Origin: Rubrivivax sp.
GTDB taxonomy: Bacteria > Pseudomonadota > Gammaproteobacteria > Burkholderiales > Burkholderiaceae_C
DNA length: 64,000 bases
Direction: 5' to 3'
Assembly (NCBI GenBank): GCA_016719535.1
Contig: JADJYX010000022.1
Span: forward strand, 62,001 to 126,000
Shown: positions 31,724-41,137 of the stretch, one piece after another
How the letters are laid out: each line of letters starts with the position of its first letter
Numbering within the stretch: position 1 is the stretch's first letter
Position numbers and translations under genes: made by a program
Notes under the pieces: model-generated
Seen by the model: the letters and a program-made list of their open reading frames with translations, nothing else
What the model was told of the DNA's origin: nothing
Databases searched by the model: none

Positions 31724-33711
31724 GTCAGCCCCCGACGGCCCTGCGGGCCGGTCCCCCCGAGGGGGAGCGATCCGGACCGGGAGACCCGGATCCGGATCCT
31801 CGGCCGCGAGGCGGCATCCGTTGCGGCCGCATCCTCCATCTCGCGGCCGACCCCGTGCGCGTGCGCGCGCAACTCGCGGGGCAGGACCTCACGCGTGACG
31901 CGGCCGGCCCGCTGCGCGACGACATCAGCACCGACGAGATGGCGCCGCTGGCGGCGATGGTGCATTTCGACGCCGCGCTCGGCCGCCATGCGCACACCGG
32001 CTTCACGGCCGGTGGCCAGCGGCCCATCGGCCTGGGCGCGCTGCAGGCGGCGGGCATCAGCGTGCTGGTGGGCGGTCGCCGCTACGGCAAGGGCAGCTCG
32101 CGCGAGCATGCGCCGCTGGCCGAGCTGAGCGCCGGCGTGCGGCTGGTGGTGGCCGCGAGCTTCGAGCGCCTCTACCGCGACAACGCCGACAACCTGGGTC
32201 TGCTGACCAGCACCGACCTCACGCTGCCCGACCGTCTCCAGCAAGGCGGCACGGTGACGCTGGACGAGTTGCTGGCCGACCGGCCGCCGCAGGCCGCGGC
32301 CATCGTGCGTGCCGGCGGGCTGCTGCGCTGGCAGCCCGACGATGCCGGCCCGCCGCCCGCGACCGGCACCGGCCCGCTGACGCTGTTCGAGAAGATCGTC
32401 GCCCGCCACCACTGCAGCGCCGGCCTGGTGCGCCCCGACTGGCGCTTCATCCACGAGTACTACACCGGCATGGCCGCGCACCTGCTGGAGCAGGCCTTCG
32501 GCGACGGCCTGCGGCTGCACGAGCCGCAGACCATCGTCTGCTTCGAGGACCACCTGACGCTGGCCCAGCGCAGCCCGCTGCATGTCGCGCAGGGCCTGCT
32601 GCCCGGCGCGCGGCGGCTGGGGCAGGTGCACCGCGCCTTTGCCGCCCGCCACGGCCTGACGGACCATGGCGTGCACGCCGACGGCGAAGGGTCCGAGGGC
32701 ATTTCGCACGCCCTGATGGCCGAGCGCTACGCGCGGCCCGGGCAGCTGCTGGTGGGCACCGATTCGCACACCCCGCACAGCGGCGCACTCGGTTGCGTGG
32801 CCTTCGGCGTCGGCACCACCGAGATGGCGCGCGCCTTCGTCACCGGCCGCGTGCGACTGGGCACGCCCGGCGTGCTGCGCGTGCAGGTCGAGGGCCGGCT
32901 GCCGCCCGGCGTGGCGGCCAAGGACCTGGCGCTGCAGCTGCTGGCCGACCCGCTGGTGCGCAGCGGCGGCGGCATCGGCCGCGTCTTCGAATTCGGCGGC
33001 CCGGCGGTGGGCGCGATGTCCACCGACGAGCGCGCCACGCTCACCAACATGACGGCCGAAATGGGCGGCTTCGCGGGTTATGTCGAACCCGATGCCGAGA
33101 CCGTGCGCTTCATCGCCGAGCGCCGCGGGGAGGCGCTGACGCTGGCGCCCTGGATGTGCAGCGACCCCGGTGCGCGCTATGCCGCCGTGCTGACGGTGGA
33201 CGCTGCGACGCTGTCGCCCTGGGTCGCCCGGCCCGGCGATCCGGGTCGCGGGCTGCCGCTGGCCGCGTTGAGCGAGCGCCCAACGATCCACATCGCCTAC
33301 GGCGGCAGTTGCACCGCCGGCAAGCGGGCCGACTTCGAGGCCTACCACGCGGTGCTGGCCTGGGCCGCGGCGCAGGGTCTGCGCGTGGCCGATGGCGTGC
33401 AGCTCTACCTGCAGTTCGGCACCGACGAGGTGCGCGCGCATGCCCAGGTCGCGGGCTGGTGCGCCGCCTTCGAGGCCGTGGGCGCCACGCTGCTGCCGCC
33501 GGGCTGCGGCGCCTGCGCCAACGGCGGCCCGGGCGCGTCCACGCGGCCCGGGCAGGTGACGGTGAGTGCGATCAACCGCAACTTTCCCGGCCGCTCGGGC
33601 CCCGGCGAGGTCTGGCTGGCCAGCCCGGCCACCGTGGCCGCGAGCGCCATCGCCGGCCGGCTGATGGCCTTCGACGAACTGCTGGCAGCCCACGGCGCCG
33701 CCGTGCGCTGA
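31720..33711 (+). CDS. Fused aconitase-family hydratase, swivel domain first (LeuD-LeuC order)
   Basis: 663 residues. The N-terminal part is a LeuD-like swivel domain (RRYGKGSSREHAPLAEL near 120; NADNLGLL), followed by a LeuC-like catalytic domain from about 215 with GTDSHTPHSGALGC, GGSCTAGKR and PPGCGACANGGPG, giving the three Cys ligands of a [4Fe-4S] cluster. This order is opposite to AcnA. It belongs to a known family of fused aconitase-like proteins whose substrates are mostly untested; isomerisation or hydration of a methyl-branched acid fits the context. The GTG start overlaps the receptor stop (GTGA). The first 30 residues come from a GC-rich repeat-like stretch. Confidence 0.85.
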   Translation: MSQPPTALRAGPPEGERSGPGDPDPDPRPRGGIRCGRILHLAADPVRVRAQLAGQDLTRDAAGPLRDDISTDEMAPLAAMVHFDAALGRHAHTGFTAGGQRPIGLGALQAAGISVLVGGRRYGKGSSREHAPLAELSAGVRLVVAASFERLYRDNADNLGLLTSTDLTLPDRLQQGGTVTLDELLADRPPQAAAIVRAGGLLRWQPDDAGPPPATGTGPLTLFEKIVARHHCSAGLVRPDWRFIHEYYTGMAAHLLEQAFGDGLRLHEPQTIVCFEDHLTLAQRSPLHVAQGLLPGARRLGQVHRAFAARHGLTDHGVHADGEGSEGISHALMAERYARPGQLLVGTDSHTPHSGALGCVAFGVGTTEMARAFVTGRVRLGTPGVLRVQVEGRLPPGVAAKDLALQLLADPLVRSGGGIGRVFEFGGPAVGAMSTDERATLTNMTAEMGGFAGYVEPDAETVRFIAERRGEALTLAPWMCSDPGARYAAVLTVDAATLSPWVARPGDPGRGLPLAALSERPTIHIAYGGSCTAGKRADFEAYHAVLAWAAAQGLRVADGVQLYLQFGTDEVRAHAQVAGWCAAFEAVGATLLPPGCGACANGGPGASTRPGQVTVSAINRNFPGRSGPGEVWLASPATVAASAIAGRLMAFDELLAAHGAAVR

Positions 33712-33749
33712 AGCTCCGCCCCCTAAGCGAGCGAGCCGCGCCTCCCGCG

Positions 33750-35924
<2,175 letters not shown>

Positions 35925-36010
35925 GTCGATCTCCTGCGGGGTCAGGGTGGTGGAGGTCTTGCGCTGGTGGCAGCTTAGCAAGGGCATGCCCGCGCGAGGT
36001 TCATTCGTGC

Positions 36011-36040
36011 CCATCGCCGCGATATGCAAATGCGATGGGC
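36011..36040. promoter_or_regulatory. Inverted repeat between katG and the HU-like gene
   Basis: CCCATCGC (36011-36018) and GCGATGGG (36033-36040) are perfect 8-base arms around 14 bases. The position, 87 bases upstream of katG and 94 upstream of the HU-like gene, suits an operator for either. It does not match the OxyR consensus clearly. Confidence 0.45.
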
Positions 36041-36075
36041 CGGCGGCGCAGGCTTTGGCGGCCAGCCCGCGCGCC

Positions 36076-36081
36076 TAGAAT
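36076..36081 (+). promoter_or_regulatory. Candidate -10 element of the HU-like gene
   Basis: TAGAAT in the CCTAGAATCC context, 53 bases before the ATG, repeats the block seen before purL and dctP. The upstream TTTGGC-like sequence is a weak -35 candidate. Confidence 0.35.
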
Positions 36082-36133
36082 CCGCCCGCCCTCGACATCC
36101 GGGGCGCACTTCCATCAACAGCACTCAGGACCC

Positions 36134-36562
36134 ATGGCAACTGCAAAGAAGACGACGACCCCGGCACCGGCCAAGAAGGCGGCACCCGCGAAGAAGGCCG
36201 TCAAGGCCACCAAGGCCGCGGCACCCGCGAAGGCGGTGGACCTCTCCAAGCCCATCAAGACGGCGTTCAACAAGAGCAGCCTGATCGCCCATCTGGCCGC
36301 TGCCTCGACGGTGGACGCCAAGGCCGTGAAGGCCGTGGTCGGTGCGCTCGAAGCCACCATGCTGGCCTCGGTGCACAAGAAGGGCCTCGGCTCCTTCACG
36401 CTGCCCGGCCTGCTGAAGGTCAACGTCGTCAATGTGCCGGCGAAGAAGAAGCGCACCGGCATCGACCCCTTCACCAAGCAGGAGCGTGTCTTCGCGGCCA
36501 AGCCCGCCACCGTGAAGATCAAGACGCGCGCGCTCAAGAAGCTCAAGGACGCGGCGCTGTGA
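36134..36562 (+). CDS. HU-family DNA-binding protein with Lys/Ala/Pro-rich H1-like N-terminal tail
   Basis: Nucleoid-associated protein of 142 residues. Residues 1-36 are almost only Ala, Lys, Pro and Thr (repeats of the PAKKA type), like the tail of eukaryotic histone H1. The rest is an HU/IHF-type domain (FNKSSLIAHLAAASTVDAKAV; GLGSFTLPGLLKVNVV) with the DNA-contacting arm PAKKKRTGIDPFTKQE. This two-part form is known from Burkholderiales and related groups. ATG at 36134. It is likely to be abundant and growth-phase regulated by inference; nothing in the sequence proves this. Confidence 0.87.
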   Translation: MATAKKTTTPAPAKKAAPAKKAVKATKAAAPAKAVDLSKPIKTAFNKSSLIAHLAAASTVDAKAVKAVVGALEATMLASVHKKGLGSFTLPGLLKVNVVNVPAKKKRTGIDPFTKQERVFAAKPATVKIKTRALKKLKDAAL

Positions 36563-36611
36563 TGCGCTGAGCCGGCGGGCGGGGCCTGCTGGCCCTGCCC
36601 GCGTGCGCATG

Positions 36612-37136
36612 TCAGCGAGCGAGGCGCTGGCCTGCGCGGGCGTCGAATTCGATCGCCGTCAGCCACAGCCGGAGGTCGAATTCGAGCTGGTGATAGCCCG
36701 GCTCCATGTGCGTGCACAGCGCATAGAACGCCTTGCCGTGCTCGCGCTCCTTCAGGTGCGCCAGTTCGTGCACCACGATCATCTTCAGGAATGCCGCCGG
36801 CGCCTGTCTGAACAGGCCGGCGATGCGGATCTCGCGCTTGGCCTTGAGCCGGCCGCCCTGCACGCGTGACACCGCGGTGTGCGTGCCCAGCGCGTTGCGC
36901 ACGATGTGCAGCCGGTTGTCGTAGGCCACCTTGGCCAGCGGCTCGGCCTGGCGCATGAACCGGCTCTTCAGGGCCGCCACGTAGTCGTAGAGCGCACCAT
37001 CGGTGCGCACCTCGTGGGCCTGCCCGTACCGCCGGTCGAGGTGCTCGAGCAGGCGTCCCTGCGCGAGCAGCTCGGCCGCCTGCGCCTGCAGTTCGGTCGG
37101 ATAACCCGCCAGGTAGCGCAGCGACGCCGTCGCCAT
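36612..37136 (-). CDS. YgjP-like (DUF45) zinc metallopeptidase
   Basis: 174 residues with the zinc site MIVVHELAHLKEREHGKAFY (HExxH, then a third ligand His) near 115 and a C-terminal HMEPGYHQLEFDLRLWL. This is the pattern of the YgjP/M48-like DUF45 family. The cytoplasmic substrates are unknown. The frame is open upstream into the VOC gene, but MATASLRYLAGYPTELQAQ at 37136 matches the family start. It follows the VOC gene by 16 bases on the same strand and may be cotranscribed with it. Confidence 0.85.
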   Translation of the reverse strand: MATASLRYLAGYPTELQAQAAELLAQGRLLEHLDRRYGQAHEVRTDGALYDYVAALKSRFMRQAEPLAKVAYDNRLHIVRNALGTHTAVSRVQGGRLKAKREIRIAGLFRQAPAAFLKMIVVHELAHLKEREHGKAFYALCTHMEPGYHQLEFDLRLWLTAIEFDARAGQRLAR

Positions 37137-37152
37137 CGAGATGCGCAGTGCC

Positions 37153-37536
37153 TCAGGCCTTGGGCATGCGGTACAGGCCGCAGATCTTGTTGCCGTCGGG
37201 GTCGCGCAGGTAGGCCAGGTACAGCCGGCCGGCGGCGCCCTCGCGCACCCCCGGCGGGTCTTCGCAGGGGGTGCCGCCGTTTGCCACGCCGGCGGCGTGC
37301 CAGGCGTCGACCTGCTCGGCCGACTGGCAGGCAAAGCCGAAGGTGCTGCCGTTGCCCACCGTGGCGGGCTGCCCGTTGATCGGCAGTGACACCGAGAAGA
37401 CGCCGGTCGGCGTGCGCCAGAAGACGCGGTGGCGGTCCACCGCCCCGGCGGGGACGCCCAGCGTGCCCAGCACGGCGTCGTAGAACGACTTGGCGCGGTC
37501 GATGTGGTTGGTGCCGATCATGATGTGCGAGAACAT
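37153..37536 (-). CDS. VOC-superfamily (glyoxalase/dioxygenase fold) protein
   Basis: 127 residues with one VOC module pair: FSHIMIGTNHIDRAKSFYDAVLG at the N-terminus, GFACQSAEQVDAWHAAG in the middle, and LAYLRDPDGNKICGLYR at the end, where the conserved DPDGN turn is seen. Members bind a metal and range from lyases to resistance proteins; substrate is not inferable. ATG at 37536. No resistance or detoxification partner lies next to it. Confidence 0.85.
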   Translation of the reverse strand: MFSHIMIGTNHIDRAKSFYDAVLGTLGVPAGAVDRHRVFWRTPTGVFSVSLPINGQPATVGNGSTFGFACQSAEQVDAWHAAGVANGGTPCEDPPGVREGAAGRLYLAYLRDPDGNKICGLYRMPKA

Positions 37537-37642
37537 GCTGCGTGGGTCTCCGGGCTGACGCGCCAGGCGTCGGGTTTGAGGGAAGGGAACAGCGGGCCGC
37601 GTCGTCGGGCGACCGCGCCCGATTGTGGCCAGAAGCCGGATT

Positions 37643-38416
37643 TCAGGTGCCGGCAGGGTCGGTCGGTCGTGGGCTTGCGGCGCCAGCGGCTGCGGGCAGC
37701 AGGGCCTTGGCCGCTTCGATGCGCAGCGCCAGGTCGACGGTCTGATCGTTCATGACCGCGAGCAGGAATTGCCGCGGGTCAGCGCCGGGTGCAGGCACGG
37801 CCCTTGGCGGCGGGATCGACAACTCTGGTGCATCGGCCGGTTCGGCGGCAGGCTGCAGCCGCTGCAGCGCCCGCTGCAGGTCGGCTGGCGCGATGCTCTT
37901 CACGCGTGCCAGCAGATCGGCCTGGCCCTCGGGATTCGGCGGCATGTCGAGCCAGGGCTCGTCGACGAACATCGGTGCCAGATCCGGTGCCACGAAGGCC
38001 GACCAGTGCCCCTCGCTTGCCAGCGCGGCCGGCACCCGGGTGGCATGGCGGACCGGCGAGGCCGAACCGGGCTCGACCGCCGGCAGCAGGCTCACGCGGT
38101 GACGGTCGACAGCGCCCAGGTAGCGCGTGCGCAGCCGCTCCAGAAAGGCTGCCGCCTGCGCGGCCGGCAGCGCCTGCGCGAGCGGGAACCAGAGCTGCAT
38201 GCCGTCATCACCGGCGACCGCGATGGCGGGAGCTGGCAGTGCCAGATCGGCCTGAACCGCGTGCCAGACGCGGGCCAGGGCCTGCCATTCGGCGGGCCGG
38301 GCCAGCGCCAGGACCATCGCCCGCACCTGCCCATCGGGGCCGAGCAGATCGGCGGTGTTGGGATCCTGGCCGGCAGGGACGAAGAGGCGTTGCAGTTCCG
38401 ATTGCAGTCTGTTCAT
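37643..38416 (-). CDS. Hypothetical protein, possible primase-polymerase-like fold
   Basis: 257 residues from the ATG at 38416 (MNRLQSELQRLFVPAGQDP). Not recognised. The middle reads AIAVAGDDGMQLWFPLA and AFLERLRTRYLG, which loosely resembles the core of LigD-type primase-polymerases (an acidic pair before a short hydrophobic strand), but this is a weak resemblance. The C-terminus (FLLAVMNDQTVDLALRIEAAKALLP) is a motif also seen in phage-related small proteins. Divergent from a LexA box and a 27-codon frame; the box is 107 bases from this start, so SOS control is possible but not proven. Confidence 0.6.
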   Translation of the reverse strand: MNRLQSELQRLFVPAGQDPNTADLLGPDGQVRAMVLALARPAEWQALARVWHAVQADLALPAPAIAVAGDDGMQLWFPLAQALPAAQAAAFLERLRTRYLGAVDRHRVSLLPAVEPGSASPVRHATRVPAALASEGHWSAFVAPDLAPMFVDEPWLDMPPNPEGQADLLARVKSIAPADLQRALQRLQPAAEPADAPELSIPPPRAVPAPGADPRQFLLAVMNDQTVDLALRIEAAKALLPAAAGAASPRPTDPAGT

Positions 38417-38522
38417 GGATCGGACCGGTGAGGCCACTGGACATGAGGCACGGACTCTAAGGCGCTGCCCGGCGGGCGCCCGTGATCGCATGGCTTGCCC
38501 ATCGCGTGGCTTGCTGTAAAAG

Positions 38523-38538
38523 CTGTATATCTATACAG
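38523..38538. promoter_or_regulatory. LexA (SOS) box
   Basis: CTGTATATCTATACAG is a 16-base near-perfect match to the canonical proteobacterial LexA operator CTGT-N8-ACAG, with an almost fully alternating A/T core and symmetrical arms. It starts 7 bases after TTGCTG (38511-38516), a -35 candidate, so LexA bound here would cover the promoter. It ends 19 bases before the ATG at 38558, in a region otherwise GC-rich. Confidence 0.85.
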
Positions 38539-38557
38539 TTGTGTGCCGGAGACCCCC

Positions 38558-38641
38558 ATGAAGCACGAATACCGACAGCTCTACCAGCCCCGCCCGAACC
38601 GCGTGCCCGAATGGCTGCGCAAGGTGTGGCTGTGGTTCTGA
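38558..38641 (+). CDS. 27-residue Trp-rich cationic peptide under a LexA box (undescribed)
   Basis: ATG at 38558 with GGAG at 38548-38551 spaced 6 bases upstream. The peptide opens MKHEYRQLYQPRPNRVPEW and closes LRKVWLWF, then TGA. It has eight basic residues (counting His) against two or three acidic ones, and three Trp close to the C-terminus, so it could associate with membranes or nucleic acid. Good SD spacing, a LexA box directly upstream and a hairpin just after the stop support it as a real gene. Not recognised; small SOS-induced peptides of similar size exist elsewhere (TisB, 29 residues), but no sequence likeness is claimed. Confidence 0.6.
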   Translation: MKHEYRQLYQPRPNRVPEWLRKVWLWF

Positions 38642-38650
38642 GCACCCCCA

Positions 38651-38671
38651 GGGCCGGGCTGTGGCCGGCCC
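38651..38671. terminator. GC-rich hairpin after the SOS peptide
   Basis: GGGCCGG (38651-38657) and CCGGCCC (38665-38671) form a perfect 7-base stem with a 7-base loop, 10 bases after the peptide stop and 50 bases before the 3' end of the convergent DUF2789 gene. No T tract follows, so termination is uncertain. Confidence 0.4.
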
Positions 38672-38720
38672 GCCCCCCGGCTGCCTCGGACCGGGTCACC
38701 GTGGCGGGCCGCGCGCCGGC

Positions 38721-38954
38721 TCAGGCGCTCATGCGCACGGACAGGGTGTCGACCAGTTCGGACCAGTCGGCATCGTTGCGGATCTGTTCGCGCAGAAACT
38801 GCGCCTGCATCGGCGTCCAGAACGAGGCATCGCACAGCGACACGCCGGCGGGCAGCGGCCGGTGGGTGGCGATGAAGGCGTCGATGGCGGACGCTTCGTC
38901 GGGCAGGCCCAACTGCCGGAACAGGTCCGGCAGGCGGTGGAAGGGCGTTTCCAT
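38721..38954 (-). CDS. DUF2789 small protein
   Basis: 77 residues beginning METPFHRLPDLFRQLGLPDE and containing FIATHRPLPAGVSLCDASFW and FLREQIRNDADWSELVDTL, the DUF2789 pattern. All-helical cytoplasmic protein of unknown function, common in beta- and gammaproteobacteria. ATG at 38954. Convergent with the SOS peptide gene and followed upstream by more than 300 bases without a gene. Confidence 0.82.
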   Translation of the reverse strand: METPFHRLPDLFRQLGLPDEASAIDAFIATHRPLPAGVSLCDASFWTPMQAQFLREQIRNDADWSELVDTLSVRMSA

Positions 38955-39286
38955 GGCACGACTCCTGACGAGCTTGGGCCCGCATGGTCGCACGGCCGCG
39001 CGCCATCGGCCGCGTCAGGGCGCCTCGCCGTCCGGGTGACTCGATCCGGCAGCGAGGCCGTCTGCGGCAAGGGCGGCACCCTCACGCTGAACCGGCGCCA
39101 GCGCAAGAAGCCGCGCTTCAAGCGCATGACCGGCGATGCGGGCAAGGCAATGCGGCATGGCCCGCCGCCCGTCATCGCCCCGGGCGCGCGGCTGAACTGC
39201 GCTCTGCCGGCCGCGGCTTCAGCGGCGACGAGGGCGCGGCCAGCCGGGCGACCGAGCGGTCACGGCTGTGACCGCGCGCGAAGGGA
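38955..39286. other. Gene-free stretch between DUF2789 and suhB
   Basis: 332 bases. Open frames cross it on both strands (for example a basic plus-strand stretch LTLNRRQRKKPRFKRM near 39085-39130), but none has a start with a ribosome site or a recognised domain. No repeat or RNA structure stands out. Confidence 0.5.
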
Positions 39287-40240
39287 TCACATCGGCGCGT
39301 CGTCAGCGGGCGGCGTCTGCGCCTTGCGGATGCGCACCGGGTCCTTCTTCGCCGGCGCTGCCGGTGCGCCGGCCAGTGCCTGCATCGGGTCCGTTGCGCT
39401 GGCCGATGCGGGCTCTTGCGCCTCGGGCTCCTTGATCACCCGCGTATACGGCGTCAGGATCTGCACGAGCTGCCCATAGACCTTGGGCGTGCCGGCGACG
39501 ACCTCGCGCTGGTAGAGGAAGTCGGCATCGCCGGTGAAATTGCCGATCAGGCCACCGGCCTCGGTGATGAGGAGCGATCCCGCGGCCACGTCCCAGGGGT
39601 TGAGGCCGGTCTCGAAGAAACCGTCGTACCAGCCGGCGGCCACGTAGCAGAGGTCGAGTGCGGCCGCACCCGGGCGGCGCAGGCCGGCGCAGCTTTGCAT
39701 CACCTCCTCGAACATCTTCACGTAGCGCTTGAAGTTGTCGCCCTTGCGGAAGGGGAAACCGGTGCCGATCAGCGCTTCGCCGATGCGCGTGCGCTTGGAC
39801 ACGCGCAGCCGCTTGTCGTTGAGGAAGGCGCCGCGCCCGCGCGAGGCGTAGAAGAGGTCGTTGCGCGTGGGGTCGTAGACCACCGCCTGCTGCACCTGGC
39901 CGCGGTGGGCGAGCGCGATCGACACCGCATAGACCGGAAAGCCGTGCAGGAAGTTGGTGGTGCCGTCCAGCGGGTCGATGATCCAGACGAAGTCGCTGTG
40001 CCTGGCGCCGTGCTGGCGGCCCGATTCCTCGGCCAGGATGCCGTGGCCCGGGTAGGCTTCGAGCAGCACTTCGATGATGGCCTGCTCCGCCGCCTGGTCG
40101 ACCTCGGAGACGAAGTCGTTGGGGCCCTTGCTGCCGACCTTGAGCACGTCGAGGTCGAGCGACGCCCGGTTGATGATCGCCCCCGCCGCGCGGGCCGCCT
40201 TGACGGCGATGTTGAGCATGGGATGAAGCGCGTGCGACAT
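39287..40240 (-). CDS. suhB: Inositol-1-monophosphatase SuhB
   Basis: Mg-dependent phosphatase that also acts in transcription-antitermination complexes in enteric bacteria. 317 residues, with EESG (70s), IDPLDGTTNFLHGFP near 85 (metal-binding Asp residues), GTGFPFRKGD, and NPWDVAAGSLLITEAGG near 215. The C-terminal 50 residues are an extra Ala/Pro/Lys-rich tail absent from E. coli SuhB. ATG at 40240 gives MSHALHPMLNIAVKAARAAG. Divergent from trmJ across 121 bases; the suhB-trmJ-cysE neighbourhood is conserved in betaproteobacteria. Confidence 0.94.
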   Translation of the reverse strand: MSHALHPMLNIAVKAARAAGAIINRASLDLDVLKVGSKGPNDFVSEVDQAAEQAIIEVLLEAYPGHGILAEESGRQHGARHSDFVWIIDPLDGTTNFLHGFPVYAVSIALAHRGQVQQAVVYDPTRNDLFYASRGRGAFLNDKRLRVSKRTRIGEALIGTGFPFRKGDNFKRYVKMFEEVMQSCAGLRRPGAAALDLCYVAAGWYDGFFETGLNPWDVAAGSLLITEAGGLIGNFTGDADFLYQREVVAGTPKVYGQLVQILTPYTRVIKEPEAQEPASASATDPMQALAGAPAAPAKKDPVRIRKAQTPPADDAPM

Positions 40241-40361
40241 GGGCGGGCCTGGGGCTGGGGGAACGGGCGTGGCGGGGGCAAAGAGCGGCACGGCGACAAT
40301 GCCGTGAAAACCCTCGATTCTACCGGCCGCACCCGGCCGCACCCGGCCGCGCCGCCCTGCC

Positions 40362-41099
40362 ATGCCTGACCCGACACGGTTCGTGCTCGTGCACACCAGC
40401 CACGCCGGCAACGTGGGCGCCGCCGCGCGCGCGATGAAGGTGATGGGCTTTTCCGATCTGGTGCTGGTGCGGCCGCGTTTTGTCGACATCACCGACCACG
40501 ACTACGCGGTGGCGATGGCCAGCGGCGCCGCCGACATCCTCGCGCGCGCCCGCGTCGTCGACACGCTGGCCGAAGCGCTGGACGGCTGCACCCATGCGTG
40601 TGCCACCGCGATGACGCCGCGCGATTTCGGTCCGCCGACCTTCGCGCCGCGCCCCTATCTGGCCAGTCTGGCGCCGCAGGCGCCGCGCATGGCCTTCGTC
40701 TTCGGCCCCGAGCGCACCGGCCTGGCCAACGACGATGTCTACCGCTGCCACGCCTGCCTGAGCATCCCGTCGGCGCCCGACTATGGCTCGCTCAACCTGG
40801 CGCAGGCGGTGCAGGTGCTGGCCTACGAATGGCGCCAGGCCCTGGGCGGGTACGCCGTGCAGCCGCGCACCGCCGAGGCCGTGCCGGCCGACCTGGGCGC
40901 AGTGCAGGGTGCGCTCGACCATTGGCAGCAGGTGCTGGTGCAGATCGGCTTCCTCGACCCGGCCGCGCCGAAGAAGCTGCTGCCGCGCCTGCAGCAACTG
41001 GCGCTGCGGGCGCATCTGAGCGAGCAGGAGGTGCACATCCTGCGCGGCATCGCACGTGCCGTGGCCGACACCGCCACGCCGCCGACGCGGCGACGGTAG
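40362..41099 (+). CDS. trmJ: tRNA (Cm32/Um32) methyltransferase TrmJ
   Basis: Methylates the 2'-OH of residue 32 of tRNAs. 245 residues of SPOUT fold: HTSHAGNVGAAARAMKVMGF (about 10-30), VFGPERTGLANDDVY near 115, and PDYGSLNLAQAVQVLAYEW near 140, which form the SAM-binding knot. ATG at 40362. The 5' flank contains the 10-base unit CGGCCGCACC three times (40323-40350), without obvious meaning. Followed by cysE in the same direction after 38 bases. Confidence 0.93.
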   Translation: MPDPTRFVLVHTSHAGNVGAAARAMKVMGFSDLVLVRPRFVDITDHDYAVAMASGAADILARARVVDTLAEALDGCTHACATAMTPRDFGPPTFAPRPYLASLAPQAPRMAFVFGPERTGLANDDVYRCHACLSIPSAPDYGSLNLAQAVQVLAYEWRQALGGYAVQPRTAEAVPADLGAVQGALDHWQQVLVQIGFLDPAAPKKLLPRLQQLALRAHLSEQEVHILRGIARAVADTATPPTRRR

Positions 41100-41137
41100 G
41101 CGGCTACACTGGCCGGCCCCGAATGCGAAGGCCCGCC

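Noticed and set aside
38661..39479. Plus-strand open frame across the DUF2789 and suhB 3' region
   Set aside because: Mostly antisense to known genes; the basic central part has no start signal.
40323..40350. Three tandem copies of CGGCCGCACC before trmJ
   Set aside because: Too short and GC-simple to call a repeat element; no CRISPR-like spacing.
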